The position numbers were made by a program, and so were the translations under genes. A stretch of 64,000 nucleotides of DNA from Burkholderiales bacterium (GTDB lineage Bacteria > Pseudomonadota > Gammaproteobacteria > Burkholderiales > Burkholderiaceae_D), in contig JAPLQC010000018.1 of NCBI GenBank assembly GCA_026399895.1, positions 816 through 64,815 on the forward strand, read 5' to 3'. The notes under the pieces are model-generated. The model was not told where the DNA came from, did no database searches, and saw nothing but the letters and a program-made list of their open reading frames with translations. This document shows, piece after piece, positions 10,598 through 21,147 of the stretch. The number at the start of each line of letters is the position of its first letter. Position 1 is the first letter of the stretch.

Positions 10598-10723
10598 CGG
10601 AGTAATAAGCAGCGCTTTAATGACGCTTACTGAGAGGAGCGCAGATCATACAACGCATGCTATGGCTTAGTGCTTTCAGATTCTCTGGCACACTGCGGTC
10701 TATCGCTACCGAAAGCAAAGAAG

Positions 10724-11104
10724 ATGAAAAGAATCGCCACCCTGTTGCTGCTGTTGACTACGCTTCCCGCGTGGTCGCAGGCATGGATACGCTACGCACA
10801 AACTGATAGTGCAACGCTGCATTTCGACAGTCTGCGTACCCGCAAAATGGGTGACACCGCTTTTGTATGGGATCTGCATGACCTAAAAGCAGAGGCCAAG
10901 GATGCCTCAGGACGAGCGTACCGCTCAGTGATGCACGCCACCGAGTATCAGTGCCGCATTCGGCAGCGTCGTGTGCTTAGCGTTTTGCTGCATGCCGGAC
11001 CCATGGCTACGGGTGCTGCGGTCGAGGTGGTGACAGCAAGCAAGTGGGAAGCGACGCCACCGGACACACTCGCCGGCGAGCTGTTTAATCATATTTGTGA
11101 ATAA
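10724..11104 (+). CDS. Secreted protein, possible surface-adhesin E-like domain
   Basis: Signal peptide MKRIATLLLLLTTLPAWSQA; short domain WIRYAQTDSATLHFDSLRTRKMGD..VWDLHDL with paired Cys. Confidence 0.5.
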   Translation: MKRIATLLLLLTTLPAWSQAWIRYAQTDSATLHFDSLRTRKMGDTAFVWDLHDLKAEAKDASGRAYRSVMHATEYQCRIRQRRVLSVLLHAGPMATGAAVEVVTASKWEATPPDTLAGELFNHICE

Positions 11105-11137
11105 GCACTAGACACCACTGACAACACCTGTCGAACC

Positions 11138-11848
11138 ATGCGCATCACCATCATCGACAGCGACCCCAAACAGCGGGCGCGAATGACCGAGGTACTGCGC
11201 GCCGCTCATTACAGCTGCACACCACTTACAAGCCTCGAGAAACTAGCCTCAGATGCTGCTGCCGATGTCGATCTTCTGATCTATCACTGGTCGGCCACGG
11301 CGGCAGTACAGCGACAGCTAGTGGCCCTGCGTCAAGCGCGGCCGACGCTACCCATACTGCTAGTGACGGGTCGCTCGCCTGATCATGCGTTCAGCAAGCT
11401 ACTGACAGACCTTGGCACTGACTACCTAGTCAAACCAGTACGCTCTCATGAGTTGGGATTGCGGGTTGCGACCTTGCTCGCACGCTTCTCGTCACAGCAA
11501 GCACCTTTACCGCCGTTACGGTTTGGGCCCTATTCGTTGGACCCAACCAGTACGCAGGCTTGGCACGATGACAACCCCATCACGCTGACCCGGAAAGAAT
11601 TCTTGCTCGCCTTGCTATTTTTTCGCCATCTTGGCCGGCCACTGTCACGCGCCACCATCCACGAGGCAGTGTGGCCCAAGGAAGCGGAGTTCAATTCGCG
11701 CAGCCTGGACACCCACGTCTCCAGGGTACGCACCAAATTCGGACTACTCCCCGAGCATGGCTACCGGCTAGCCCCGGTCTATGGTTACGGCTACCAACTC
11801 GAGTCACTTGAATTTCCTGCGCAAAACACCCAAGATCCGAAGGTATAA
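11138..11848 (+). CDS. OmpR-family response regulator with atypical receiver
   Basis: C-terminal winged helix ([31 protein letters not shown]...[16 protein letters not shown]); receiver has IIDSD, LLVTGR and DYLVKPV but no Asp at the phosphoacceptor position (LLIYHW). Confidence 0.85.
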   Translation: MRITIIDSDPKQRARMTEVLRAAHYSCTPLTSLEKLASDAAADVDLLIYHWSATAAVQRQLVALRQARPTLPILLVTGRSPDHAFSKLLTDLGTDYLVKPVRSHELGLRVATLLARFSSQQAPLPPLRFGPYSLDPTSTQAWHDDNPITLTRKEFLLALLFFRHLGRPLSRATIHEAVWPKEAEFNSRSLDTHVSRVRTKFGLLPEHGYRLAPVYGYGYQLESLEFPAQNTQDPKV

Positions 11849-11880
11849 TCAGGTACGACGTTCCCCGGGGAATCCCAAGG

Positions 11881-13164
11881 ATGCAACTGCTCGCCGTCGG
11901 GCTCAACCACACCACGGCTCCCGTCTCGCTGCGCGAGAAAGTGGCCTTCCCCGCCGACCAGCTTGGTCAGGCGGTAGCCTCTGCCTGTGCCTGGTTCGGC
12001 AACACCAACCAGCGCCCCTTCGAAAGCGCCATCCTTTCTACGTGCAACCGGACCGAGATTTACGGTGCCAGCGCGAACGATGGTGATATCGAGGCAGTCA
12101 TTGATCAGACCGCGCATTTCGTGGCCGATTTCCACAAGCTGCCCTACGCGGATTTACGCCCTTACCTGTACGCCCTGCCGCAAGATGGCGCGGTTCGCCA
12201 TGCATTCCGAGTCGCCTCGGGCTTGGACTCAATGGTGCTGGGCGAGCCGCAAATCCTCGGCCAAATGAAAGACGCGGTGCGCCAGGCTGAAGCCGCTGGC
12301 GGGCTAGGCACCTACCTGCACCAGATGTTCCAGCGCACCTTTGCGGTCGCCAAGGAAGTGCGCTCGACCACGGAAATCGGCGCCCATAGCGTATCGATGG
12401 CTGCTGCTGCGGTGCGATTGTCCCAGCGTATCTTTGATGATCTCGCGCAGCAGCATGTGCTGTTCATTGGCGCTGGCGAGATGATTGAATTATGTATCAC
12501 GCACTTTGCCGCACAACACCCGAAAAGCATCACTATTGCGAACCGTACGATGGAACGCGCTGAAGCACTCGCGCATCGCTTCGGCGGCCGCGCAATGCGA
12601 TTGGGCGAATTGCCAGAGCAATTAGCGCGCTTTGACGTCGTGGTTTCGTGTACCGCTTCTTCTTTACCCATTATTGGCTTGGGCATGGTCGAGCGCGCGA
12701 TCAAAATACGTCGACGCAAACCGATTTTCATGGTCGATCTGGCCGTCCCGCGGGATATCGAGTCCGAGGTAGCGCGGCGTAACGACGTCTTCCTGTACAC
12801 CGTCGATGATCTGGGCGCTGCCGTGCAAATCGGCGTCGAGAACCGGCAATCGGCAGTTGCGCAAGCTGAAGCCATTATCGAAACGCGCGTTCAGGCATTC
12901 ATGCACTGGCTCAGCACCCGCAGCATGGTTCCGCTGATTCAGGATTTGCAGGAAAGTGGCGAACAAATGCGCCGCGTGGAACTTGATCGCGCCCGCAAAC
13001 TCCTCGCCAAAGGCGAAGATATTGATGCTGTGCTTGAAGCACTGTCCAAAGGCTTGACCGCAAAATTCCTTCACGGTCCACAACAGGCGCTGCATAGCGC
13101 CGACGCTGACGAGCGCGCCAGACTCGCCCAGTTGCTGCCGCAACTATTCCGCACCAAGCGCTAG
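11881..13164 (+). CDS. hemA: Glutamyl-tRNA reductase
   Basis: [53 protein letters not shown]. Confidence 0.97.
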   Translation: MQLLAVGLNHTTAPVSLREKVAFPADQLGQAVASACAWFGNTNQRPFESAILSTCNRTEIYGASANDGDIEAVIDQTAHFVADFHKLPYADLRPYLYALPQDGAVRHAFRVASGLDSMVLGEPQILGQMKDAVRQAEAAGGLGTYLHQMFQRTFAVAKEVRSTTEIGAHSVSMAAAAVRLSQRIFDDLAQQHVLFIGAGEMIELCITHFAAQHPKSITIANRTMERAEALAHRFGGRAMRLGELPEQLARFDVVVSCTASSLPIIGLGMVERAIKIRRRKPIFMVDLAVPRDIESEVARRNDVFLYTVDDLGAAVQIGVENRQSAVAQAEAIIETRVQAFMHWLSTRSMVPLIQDLQESGEQMRRVELDRARKLLAKGEDIDAVLEALSKGLTAKFLHGPQQALHSADADERARLAQLLPQLFRTKR

Positions 13165-13236
13165 CGGCGCGTATTCGCCGTTACCGCGCGCGGCCACGCA
13201 TGGCCGCTGTCTCCCTCTCATGTGTCTCGTTTCCAA

Positions 13237-14322
13237 ATGAAGCCTTCATTGTTAGTCAAGCTCGAGCAGCTCAAGGAAAGACTCGAAGAAGTCAACGCAC
13301 TGCTGGCGCAAGAAAATGCAACGGCCAATATGGACCAGTATCGTAAGCTGACTCGCGAGCATGCTGAGTTGGACCCGCTGGTGGCGCTGCATGGGCAATG
13401 GCAGCAGGCACAAGATGACATCCGTGCCGCAGAAGAAATGATGAGCGATGCGGAGATGAAAGTATTCGCGCAGGAAGAGTTGGCGTCAGCGCAGTCGCGT
13501 ACCGAGGCGCTCACACTCGAGCTTCAGAAAATGATGCTGCCGAAAGACCCGGACGACGAGCGCAATATTTTTCTTGAGATTCGTGCCGGCACCGGTGGTG
13601 ATGAGTCCGCTTTGTTTGCCGGTGATTTGCTGCGCATGTACACCCGGTACGCTGAGCGACAGCGCTGGCAAGTCGAGATAGTGTCGGCCTCACCCTCGGA
13701 GCTAGGCGGTTATAAAGAGGTGATTGTTCGCATCATCGGACCCGGCGCTTACGCCAGACTGAAATTCGAATCCGGCGGCCATCGTGTGCAACGCGTTCCG
13801 GCGACTGAATCGCAAGGTCGTATCCACACCTCTGCCTGTACGGTAGCGGTGATGCCGGAAGCCGATGAGATTGCCGACGTCCACATCAACCCGGCTGACC
13901 TGCGGATCGATACCTTTCGGGCCTCAGGCGCTGGTGGTCAGCATATCAACAAAACAGATTCAGCCGTACGCATCACCCACCTGCCGACGGGCATTGTGGT
14001 GGAATGTCAGGATGATCGCAGCCAGCATAAAAATAAAGCACAGGCGATGAAAGTACTGGCAGCACGTATTCGAGATGTTCAGTTGCGCGAGCAGCAAAGC
14101 AAAGAAGCTGCGACGCGTAAATCGCTGGTAGGCTCGGGGGATCGGAGTGAGCGAATTCGCACCTATAATTTCCCGCAGGGTCGATTGACTGATCATCGAA
14201 TCAATTTGACGCTGTATAAACTCGATTACATCATGGATGGCGACTTGGATGAATTGATGTCAGCACTCAGCTCAGAGCATCAGGCTGACCAACTCGCCGC
14301 GCTGTCGGACGCCGTGCAATGA
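13237..14322 (+). CDS. prfA: Peptide chain release factor 1
   Basis: [21 protein letters not shown] (GGQ motif), [20 protein letters not shown]. Confidence 0.97.
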   Translation: MKPSLLVKLEQLKERLEEVNALLAQENATANMDQYRKLTREHAELDPLVALHGQWQQAQDDIRAAEEMMSDAEMKVFAQEELASAQSRTEALTLELQKMMLPKDPDDERNIFLEIRAGTGGDESALFAGDLLRMYTRYAERQRWQVEIVSASPSELGGYKEVIVRIIGPGAYARLKFESGGHRVQRVPATESQGRIHTSACTVAVMPEADEIADVHINPADLRIDTFRASGAGGQHINKTDSAVRITHLPTGIVVECQDDRSQHKNKAQAMKVLAARIRDVQLREQQSKEAATRKSLVGSGDRSERIRTYNFPQGRLTDHRINLTLYKLDYIMDGDLDELMSALSSEHQADQLAALSDAVQ

Positions 14323-14810
14323 AAATCTACCCGCTCAGTAAACCGCTGCTTCTCTTGATCGCGCTGGCTTGTACCTGCATGCTCGCGGTGGGGCTGTACT
14401 TGCAGCTGCAACTGGAGATGCTGCCCTGTCCGCTTTGTATTTTGCAGCGCTATGCTTTTGCTGCGGTGGCTTTGATTGCGCTCCTCACAGTAGTGCTACC
14501 GGCGCGACTTACACGTATCGGCGCAGCGCTGACCAGCGTTGCGGCGCTGTGCGGTGCTGGCGTAGCGATCAGGCATCTGTGGGTGAAGGCACATCCCAGT
14601 GTCTCTTGCGGCATCGATCCTTTGGAGACCTCGCTCAACGAGATACTCACCGCGCGTTGGTTTCCGTCACTCTTTCAAGCGGATGGCCTGTGTACCACCG
14701 AGTACGAGCCTATCCTGGGACTTTCTATTCCGAGTTGGGCATTGCTCTGGTTTATCGTGTTTGCTGCACTGTCGGCACTTATCGCGCTGTCTCGACAATC
14801 TCGCGCATGA
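14319..14810 (+). CDS. dsbB: Disulfide bond formation protein B
   Basis: Four TM helices, [11 protein letters not shown], second Cys pair in loop; ATGA overlap with prmC. Confidence 0.88.
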   Translation: MKIYPLSKPLLLLIALACTCMLAVGLYLQLQLEMLPCPLCILQRYAFAAVALIALLTVVLPARLTRIGAALTSVAALCGAGVAIRHLWVKAHPSVSCGIDPLETSLNEILTARWFPSLFQADGLCTTEYEPILGLSIPSWALLWFIVFAALSALIALSRQSRA

Positions 14811-15631
14811 ATATCGAGGCGCTGCTCAAGCTGTCTCTGATCGATCCGCTGGAAGCGCAAGTGCTGCTGGCGCACGCGCTGAAATGCACCCGAGTTCAAT
14901 TGGTTATTCGTAGCAAAGACGAACTCACACCGCAGCAAGTCACCGAGGTGAGCGCGCTCTTCATGCGCCGCATGCAAGGCGAGCCGATTGCCTACCTGAC
15001 TGGCGAGCGCGAGTTTTATGGTTTGCGTTTCGCAATCACGCCAGATGTGCTGATCCCACGACACGAGACCGAATTATTGGTCGAACTCGGCGTAGAAAAA
15101 CTACCCAAAGGCGGTGCCGTCCTCGACCTTGGCACTGGCTCCGGGGCGATTGCTGTGTCGCTCGCGCATACACGGCGCGATGCGCGGGTGACTGCTACCG
15201 ATATCAGCCAAGGCGCACTAGCACTGGCGCGTCGTAACGCAGCCGCGCACGCCGTCGCTCCTCAATTCGTGCGGAGCGACTGGCTTGAGCAGGTCGAAGG
15301 TCAGTTTGATCTGATCATCAGTAATCCACCTTATATCGCTGCCAGCGATCCCCATCTGATGCAGGGTGATCTGCGCTTCGAGCCGCGTGCGGCGCTGACA
15401 GATGAGTCGAATGGGATGATGCACATTGGCACCATCATCGATGGTGCGGTGCGGCACCTCAACCCGGGGGGCTGGCTATTACTGGAGCACGGCTATGATC
15501 AAGCATCCGCCGTCAGGACACTGCTGCAAAAGTCCGGCTGGCAGCAGGTTCAGAGCTGGAAAGACCTGTCGGGCATCGAGCGCGTAACTGGCGCGCTGCT
15601 TGACGGCAACCACTCCGCCAAACCCCTATAA
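14807..15631 (+). CDS. prmC: Peptide chain release factor N5-glutamine methyltransferase
   Basis: GEREFYGL.F.ITPDVLIPRHETE, LDLGTGSGAIAV, ISNPPYI; start [10 protein letters not shown] inside a longer ORF. Confidence 0.95.
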   Translation: MNIEALLKLSLIDPLEAQVLLAHALKCTRVQLVIRSKDELTPQQVTEVSALFMRRMQGEPIAYLTGEREFYGLRFAITPDVLIPRHETELLVELGVEKLPKGGAVLDLGTGSGAIAVSLAHTRRDARVTATDISQGALALARRNAAAHAVAPQFVRSDWLEQVEGQFDLIISNPPYIAASDPHLMQGDLRFEPRAALTDESNGMMHIGTIIDGAVRHLNPGGWLLLEHGYDQASAVRTLLQKSGWQQVQSWKDLSGIERVTGALLDGNHSAKPL

Positions 15632-15670
15632 TGGCGGCTCATTTGTTTCGAGCATAAGGGAATTTCGTCT

Positions 15671-15982
15671 ATGAGCGACGTACAAGCATGGATCAAGGAA
15701 ACGGTGACCACCCACCCGGTGGTGCTATTCATGAAGGGCACCGCACAGTTTCCCCAGTGCGGTTTCTCGGGTCGCGCCATCGAGCTGCTGAAGTCGGTTG
15801 GCGTGGACAACCTGGTGACCGTCAATGTGCTGGAAGATGACGAGGTACGCCAAGGCATCAAAGATTTTTCCAACTGGCCAACCATCCCCCAGCTATACAT
15901 CAAGGGTGAATTCGTTGGTGGCGCAGATATTCTCAACGAGATGCACGAATCCGGCGAACTACAAGCGCTGATCAAGGGTTGA
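15671..15982 (+). CDS. grxD: Monothiol glutaredoxin (Grx4 family)
   Basis: [45 protein letters not shown]. Confidence 0.94.
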   Translation: MSDVQAWIKETVTTHPVVLFMKGTAQFPQCGFSGRAIELLKSVGVDNLVTVNVLEDDEVRQGIKDFSNWPTIPQLYIKGEFVGGADILNEMHESGELQALIKG

Positions 15983-15986
15983 GCAC

Positions 15987-16559
15987 TTGAAGCGCCTGAT
16001 CGTCGCCATTACCGGCGCATCAGGCGCACGCTACGGCGTGCGGCTGCTTGAACTGCTGCGCGCTACCGAGGGCATCGAGACCCATCTAATGATCTCCGAT
16101 GCGGCCGCCCTCAATCTTCATCACGAACTCGACGTCAAGCGCAAGGATATCGAGGCGCTTGCTCATCATGTTCACAGCGTTCGAGATATCGGCGCATGTG
16201 TCGCCAGCGGTTCGTTTCGTGCCGACGGCATGGTAATCGCGCCCTGCTCCATGAAAACGCTAGCCGCAGTGGCGCATGGAATGTGCGACAACCTGATCAC
16301 CCGCGCGGCTGATGTAACCCTCAAGGAAAGGCGTCGCCTTGTCCTGCTGGTGCGAGAGACACCCTTCAACCTGGCTCATTTGCGCAACATGACCGCGGTA
16401 ACAGAGATGGGTGGCATTATTTTCCCGCCACTGCCTGCGCTGTATCAGCGACCGCAATCCATTGACGAGATGATTGACCACACGGTAGGTCGAGTGATGG
16501 ACATGCTGGGCCTCGAACAATCACTCGCGCCCGAGTGGAACGGCCTGAAGCCCGCTTGA
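15987..16559 (+). CDS. ubiX: Flavin prenyltransferase UbiX
   Basis: LIVAITGASGARYGVRLLELL, IAPCSMKTLAAVAHG, RRLVLLVRETPFNLAHL. Confidence 0.94.
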   Translation: MKRLIVAITGASGARYGVRLLELLRATEGIETHLMISDAAALNLHHELDVKRKDIEALAHHVHSVRDIGACVASGSFRADGMVIAPCSMKTLAAVAHGMCDNLITRAADVTLKERRRLVLLVRETPFNLAHLRNMTAVTEMGGIIFPPLPALYQRPQSIDEMIDHTVGRVMDMLGLEQSLAPEWNGLKPA

Positions 16560-16566
16560 GGCTAGC

Positions 16567-17139
16567 CTAAATCTTCTTGATATCGATGTCCGTTGGTACC
16601 GAGTCGCCATCCGGCACTTGTTCAGGTGCTGGCGAGGCCTCAGCCCCCGGTGCCTGTTGATCCTTACGCTCAAGCAGCACACCCACCATGCGTCCGATGG
16701 CGTCGTTATACCCCGCCATCGAAAAAACATTGGTCCGAAAATGTCCACTCGTGAGCGGGAACGCAAAACCCACCGACTCCGAACGTGAGAGTGCATCGTT
16801 CAGTTGTGCAGATTCACTGAACCAATACAGCATGACTTCGCCGTTCGCGGTTTCCATGGGCTCACACACGGAGTCAAGCGCAACGGCGCCCGCCTTGGTG
16901 GTCAGCATCATGGGGTAGTTGTTTCCAGCTTCGCATGGCGTGCCGTTAGCGAAGTAGTAGCGACAAACCCGATTTGCGCACAGCATGCCAAACATGGCCT
17001 TGCCATTGTCGTGGGTAGAAGCTTCGCCCATACCTTCACGGAACTGTGAAGCCCAATCGCCGTGCTCAATCCTGTCTTCAGCGTTGGTCAACGCGGAGAC
17101 ACCAAATCCAAGCACCAGCAGCAATAACAGTTGTCGCAT
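16567..17139 (-). CDS. Hypothetical secreted protein
   Basis: Signal peptide MRQLLLLLVLGFGVSALTNA; four Cys; family not recognised. Confidence 0.7.
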   Translation of the reverse strand: MRQLLLLLVLGFGVSALTNAEDRIEHGDWASQFREGMGEASTHDNGKAMFGMLCANRVCRYYFANGTPCEAGNNYPMMLTTKAGAVALDSVCEPMETANGEVMLYWFSESAQLNDALSRSESVGFAFPLTSGHFRTNVFSMAGYNDAIGRMVGVLLERKDQQAPGAEASPAPEQVPDGDSVPTDIDIKKI

Positions 17140-17481
17140 TCCAACCCCTAGCAATGAATGATGAGAATTTAGCACGGAGCCAGATGCTCGGTTGCTGCCC
17201 GCAATCTCGTCGCTCCAGCACGGGCTGAGCCAGACAAACCGATGTTAATTTTCAAGCAATTTTCGATTGGTGCAGGTATGCAGCTGCCCATGACTGTCAT
17301 TGGGTATTTGAAGAATGATTTTTTGATGCATGACGACTGAATTTTTCATGCCAAAGCCGCAAAAAATTGCCTGTATATCAAGGCTATAATCCGAGACACA
17401 AAACATGGCGCTACTCATCGCACAAGCAAAATTTGTCTGAGTCATTTTGCGCTCAAGACAGTCAGTTACCGGAGGTACTTC

Positions 17482-19545
17482 ATGGGATCAATCGTCAAAC
17501 AGGCCGGATGGGTACTACTGGCTTTACTCGGCGCATTTGCGCTCGGCACTATCGCGCTGGCGCGCGGAGAAACCATCAATGCACTGTGGATCGTGGTCGC
17601 TGCAATAGCGGTCTACATGATCGGCTTTCGCTTTTATGCGCAATTCATTGCGAACCGCGTCATGCAACTCGATGCGAATCGTGCGACGCCTGCCATCCGG
17701 CTAAATGACGGTCTCGATTTTGTACCCACCAATAAGCACGTGCTGTTCGGCCACCACTTCGCGGCGATCGCCGGCGCGGGTCCCTTGGTCGGGCCGGTGC
17801 TAGCAGCACAAATGGGCTATCTGCCCGGCATGCTGTGGCTGCTGGTCGGCGTCATCCTGGCGGGTGCGGTGCAAGATTTCATGATCCTCTTTGTCTCTAC
17901 CCGTCGCGATGGCCGCTCGCTGGGCGATCTCGTGAAGAGCGAACTTGGCATCGTTCCGGGTGTGATCGCTCTGTTCGGCACCTTCATGATCATGACGATC
18001 TTGCTGGCAGTACTGGCGCTGATCGTGGTGAAGGCACTCGCTGAAAGTCCATGGGGTACGTTCACTGTTGCGGCAACCATCCCAATCGCGTTTTTCATGG
18101 GGATCTACAGCCGCTATATAAGGCCAGGAAGAGTCGGTGAAGTGTCCATCATCGGCTTCGTGTTGCTGATGGCATCGATTGTCTACGGCGGCCATATTGC
18201 TGCTGATCCGTACTGGGGTCCAGCCTTCACCTTCAGTGGCACGCAGTTGACCGGCATGCTGTTGGTTTACGGCATCGTCGCGTCGGTACTGCCAGTTTGG
18301 CTGCTGTTGGCACCACGCGACTATCTCTCAACCTTCCTGAAGATCGGTGCGATTGTCGCGCTAGCGATTGGCATTCTGGTGGTGGCACCCGATCTGAAAA
18401 TGCCAGCGATGACGAAGTTCATCGATGGCACCGGGCCGGTTTGGTCGGGCACCCTGTTCCCGTTCTTGTTTATCACTATTGCCTGCGGCGCAGTATCAGG
18501 GTTTCACTCGCTGATTTCATCGGGCACCACGCCCAAACTGCTCGAGAACGAGCGTCACATGCCCTACATCGGTTACGGTGGCATGCTGATGGAATCTTTC
18601 GTCGCGATCATGGCGCTAGTCGCCGCGTCGGTGATCGAGCCGGGCGTCTACTTTGCAATGAATAGCCCGGCTGCAGTGCTCGGTACAACGCCTGAAACGG
18701 CCGCTGCTGCTATTAGCCAATGGGGCTTCGTGGTAACACCCGAGATGCTGCGGCAGACGGCGCAGGACGTTGGTGAGGCCACCATCATCTCGCGTACCGG
18801 TGGTGCGCCGACGCTGGCGGTTGGTATGGCCTATATTTTTTCGGAGATGGTCGGCGGTAAGGCGATGATGGCCTTCTGGTATCACTTCGCGATCTTGTTC
18901 GAAGCCCTATTCATCCTGACTGCTGTGGATGCAGGCACTCGCGTCGGCCGCTTCATGCTGCAAGACTTGCTGCGCACACTGGTACCCCCTTTCCGTGCAG
19001 TGCCCGATCTGGCGTCGAACATCCTCGCCACACTGCTGTGTGTCGGTGCCTGGGGTTATTTCTTGTATCAAGGCGTGGTGGATCCGCTTGGCGGCATCAA
19101 CACCCTGTGGCCACTGTTTGGCATTTCTAACCAAATGCTTGCCACGGTTGCGCTGATTCTGGCCACGGTCGTGCTGTTCAAGATGAAGCGCGAGAGATTT
19201 GCCTGGGTCACGATAGTACCGACCGCCTGGTTGCTGATCTGCACCATGACAGCGGGCTATCAGAAGATTTTCCATGAGAACCCGAAGATCGGCTTCCTGG
19301 CGCACGCTGCCAAGTTTCAAACCGCTGCATCGAATGGCCAGGTGCTAGCGCCCGCCAAATCGCCAGAGCAAATGCAACAAATTATTCTGAACGACTATAT
19401 CGATGCAACGCTGGCAGCGATCTTTATCGCGGTGGTCTTGTCTATCCTGGCATTCGGAATCCGCTCCTGCCTGCAAGCACTCAGGGAGCGCGAGCCCACC
19501 ACCGTTGAGGCAGCTGCAGTGCCGATCAACACCGTATCCGCTTGA
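17482..19545 (+). CDS. cstA: Carbon starvation protein A (peptide/pyruvate transporter family)
   Basis: Polytopic; FVPTNKHVLFGHHFAAIAGAGPLVGPVLAAQMGYLPG, FHSLISSGTTPK. Confidence 0.95.
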   Translation: MGSIVKQAGWVLLALLGAFALGTIALARGETINALWIVVAAIAVYMIGFRFYAQFIANRVMQLDANRATPAIRLNDGLDFVPTNKHVLFGHHFAAIAGAGPLVGPVLAAQMGYLPGMLWLLVGVILAGAVQDFMILFVSTRRDGRSLGDLVKSELGIVPGVIALFGTFMIMTILLAVLALIVVKALAESPWGTFTVAATIPIAFFMGIYSRYIRPGRVGEVSIIGFVLLMASIVYGGHIAADPYWGPAFTFSGTQLTGMLLVYGIVASVLPVWLLLAPRDYLSTFLKIGAIVALAIGILVVAPDLKMPAMTKFIDGTGPVWSGTLFPFLFITIACGAVSGFHSLISSGTTPKLLENERHMPYIGYGGMLMESFVAIMALVAASVIEPGVYFAMNSPAAVLGTTPETAAAAISQWGFVVTPEMLRQTAQDVGEATIISRTGGAPTLAVGMAYIFSEMVGGKAMMAFWYHFAILFEALFILTAVDAGTRVGRFMLQDLLRTLVPPFRAVPDLASNILATLLCVGAWGYFLYQGVVDPLGGINTLWPLFGISNQMLATVALILATVVLFKMKRERFAWVTIVPTAWLLICTMTAGYQKIFHENPKIGFLAHAAKFQTAASNGQVLAPAKSPEQMQQIILNDYIDATLAAIFIAVVLSILAFGIRSCLQALREREPTTVEAAAVPINTVSA

Positions 19546-19562
19546 TCTGAAGGGCCGAGCAT

Positions 19563-19763
19563 ATGTTCAGCGAACTAGGGAAATTTGGTGCCTACCTCGG
19601 CCAAACGGCAAGGCTGATGGTCGGGCTACCGGACTACGACAACTACCTGAATCATATGCAGGCCAATCATCCAGACCAGACCGCGATGAGCTACGAGGAA
19701 TTTTTCCGAGAGCGGCAGGAAGCGCGATATGGAGGCAACGGCAAGATTGCACGTTGCTGCTGA
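19563..19763 (+). CDS. YbdD/YjiX family small protein
   Basis: [40 protein letters not shown]; directly after cstA. Confidence 0.9.
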   Translation: MFSELGKFGAYLGQTARLMVGLPDYDNYLNHMQANHPDQTAMSYEEFFRERQEARYGGNGKIARCC

Positions 19764-19770
19764 AAACAAA

Positions 19771-19795
19771 AACGCCCGGGTAACCGGGCGTTTTT
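19771..19795. terminator. Bidirectional intrinsic terminator (cstA unit / tRNA-Thr unit)
   Basis: aaaaCGCCCGGgtaaCCGGGCGttttt, A- and T-tracts on both sides of a 7-bp stem. Confidence 0.85.
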
Positions 19796-19815
19796 GCTAT
19801 GTCTTTACGAAAACT

Positions 19816-19891
19816 TGGTGCCGACTGCAGGACTCGAACCCGCCACCCCATGATTACAAATCAAGTGCTCTACCAGATGAGCTAAGCCGGC
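19816..19891 (-). tRNA. tRNA-Thr (anticodon UGU), CCA encoded
   Basis: Minus strand GCCGGCTTAGCTCATCTGGTAGAGCACTTGATTTGTAATCATGGGGTGGCGGGTTCGAGTCCTGCAGTCGGCACCA folds as a cloverleaf with anticodon loop TTTGTAA. Confidence 0.96.
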
Positions 19892-19909
19892 AACGGCCCG
19901 GATTATACG

Positions 19910-20395
19910 TTATTTGATTCTAGTAAGCCTTGGACGACCGCCGTTTTTTGGCGGTGGCTCGTCACCCCCGTGGTCTGGGTCGTCGCTGGATGTCGGCGTT
20001 ACTGCCGTCAGCGGCGTTGCCTTGGCTGGGGTGACCTTGGCGTTTGGTACGCTCGACTTTTGGCCATCCCCCGCTCCCTCACCTCGTTTCACTTCGAACG
20101 CCATGCCCTGCCCGTTCTCACGCGCGTAAATGGCGCTGACATTTTCCACGGGGATTTCTATTTCGCGAGATACGCCACCAAATCTGGCCTTGAACATGAT
20201 CAGATCATTGTCCATCTTCAGATTACCGGTGGCCTCGAAGCTGATATTCAGCACGATCTCGCCGTTCTTCACAAACTCCATCGGAACCCGCGTGTACGCA
20301 TCGACAGCGACCACGATGTAAGGCGTGAAGCCATTGTCCGTGCACCACTCATACAGCGCACGGAGTAGATAGGGCTTGGTAGAAGTTTCGCTCAT
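19910..20395 (-). CDS. sspB: ClpXP protease specificity-enhancing factor SspB
   Basis: KPYLLRALYEWCTDNGFTPYIVV, variable acidic/Pro tail; next to sspA. Confidence 0.93.
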   Translation of the reverse strand: MSETSTKPYLLRALYEWCTDNGFTPYIVVAVDAYTRVPMEFVKNGEIVLNISFEATGNLKMDNDLIMFKARFGGVSREIEIPVENVSAIYARENGQGMAFEVKRGEGAGDGQKSSVPNAKVTPAKATPLTAVTPTSSDDPDHGGDEPPPKNGGRPRLTRIK

Positions 20396-20415
20396 TGCCA
20401 GTGAGGCGGCATTGA

Positions 20416-21027
20416 TCAGCGGCGCATCACCTTCTCGGAAGGCGTCAGCGCTTCGATGTAGGCCGGTCGGGAGAAGATGCGCTCAGCATACTTCAGCAAA
20501 GGCGCTGCCGTCTTCGACAAATCGATCCCGTAGTAGTCCAAACGCCACAACAGCGGAGCGATTGCGACGTCAAGCATCGAGAACTCTTCACCCAGCATGT
20601 ACTTGTTCTTCAAGAACAAGGGCGCCAACTGGGTCAGGCGATCACGAATCTCTTGCCGTGCCTTCTCGTGGGCTTTCTCAGCCGCACGAGACTTTTCGTT
20701 TTCCAGGGTATGGACGTGAACGAAAAGCTCTTTCTCGAAATTGAACAACATCAGACGCGCACGGGCGCGCATCAGCGGATCTGCGGGCATCAACTGGGGA
20801 TGCGGGAAACGCTCGTCGATGTATTCATTGATGATGTTTGACTCGTACAGCACAAGCTCGCGCTCGACCAGAATCGGCACCTGACCATACGGGTTCATGG
20901 TCGAAATATCTTCTGGCTTGTTGAACAGGTCGACGTCGCGAATCTCGAAATCCATGCCCTTCTCGAAGAGCACCAAGCGGCAACGTTGCGAGAACGGGCA
21001 GGTTGTGCCCGAGTAAAGAACCATCAT
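20416..21027 (-). CDS. sspA: Stringent starvation protein A (GST fold)
   Basis: MVLYSGTTCPFSQRCRLVLFEKGMDFEIRDVDL, NPYGQVPILVERELVLYESNIINEYIDERFPHP. Confidence 0.94.
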   Translation of the reverse strand: MMVLYSGTTCPFSQRCRLVLFEKGMDFEIRDVDLFNKPEDISTMNPYGQVPILVERELVLYESNIINEYIDERFPHPQLMPADPLMRARARLMLFNFEKELFVHVHTLENEKSRAAEKAHEKARQEIRDRLTQLAPLFLKNKYMLGEEFSMLDVAIAPLLWRLDYYGIDLSKTAAPLLKYAERIFSRPAYIEALTPSEKVMRR

Positions 21028-21147
21028 GATTACTGTTCCTTGAAACAAAAGGGTGAGACGGCAACCGCCTCACCCTGCGTTGGGATACTCCGCACTGTCC
21101 GCCACTGAATAGTTCGATAGCGGTCGCGGCGGGGCGCGCGGAACTGC

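Noticed and set aside
14369-15631. 420-aa ORF covering dsbB and prmC
   Set aside because: The N-terminal 146 residues are an out-of-frame reading of dsbB; prmC starts at 14807.
15590-15640. TATAAT with upstream TTGACG before grxD
   Set aside because: Spacing is about 21 nt, outside the normal 16-18 range; not called as a promoter.
17367-17390. TTGCCT...TATAAT upstream of cstA
   Set aside because: The -10 is good but the -35 candidate is only 12 nt away and there is no consensus hexamer at 17 nt.
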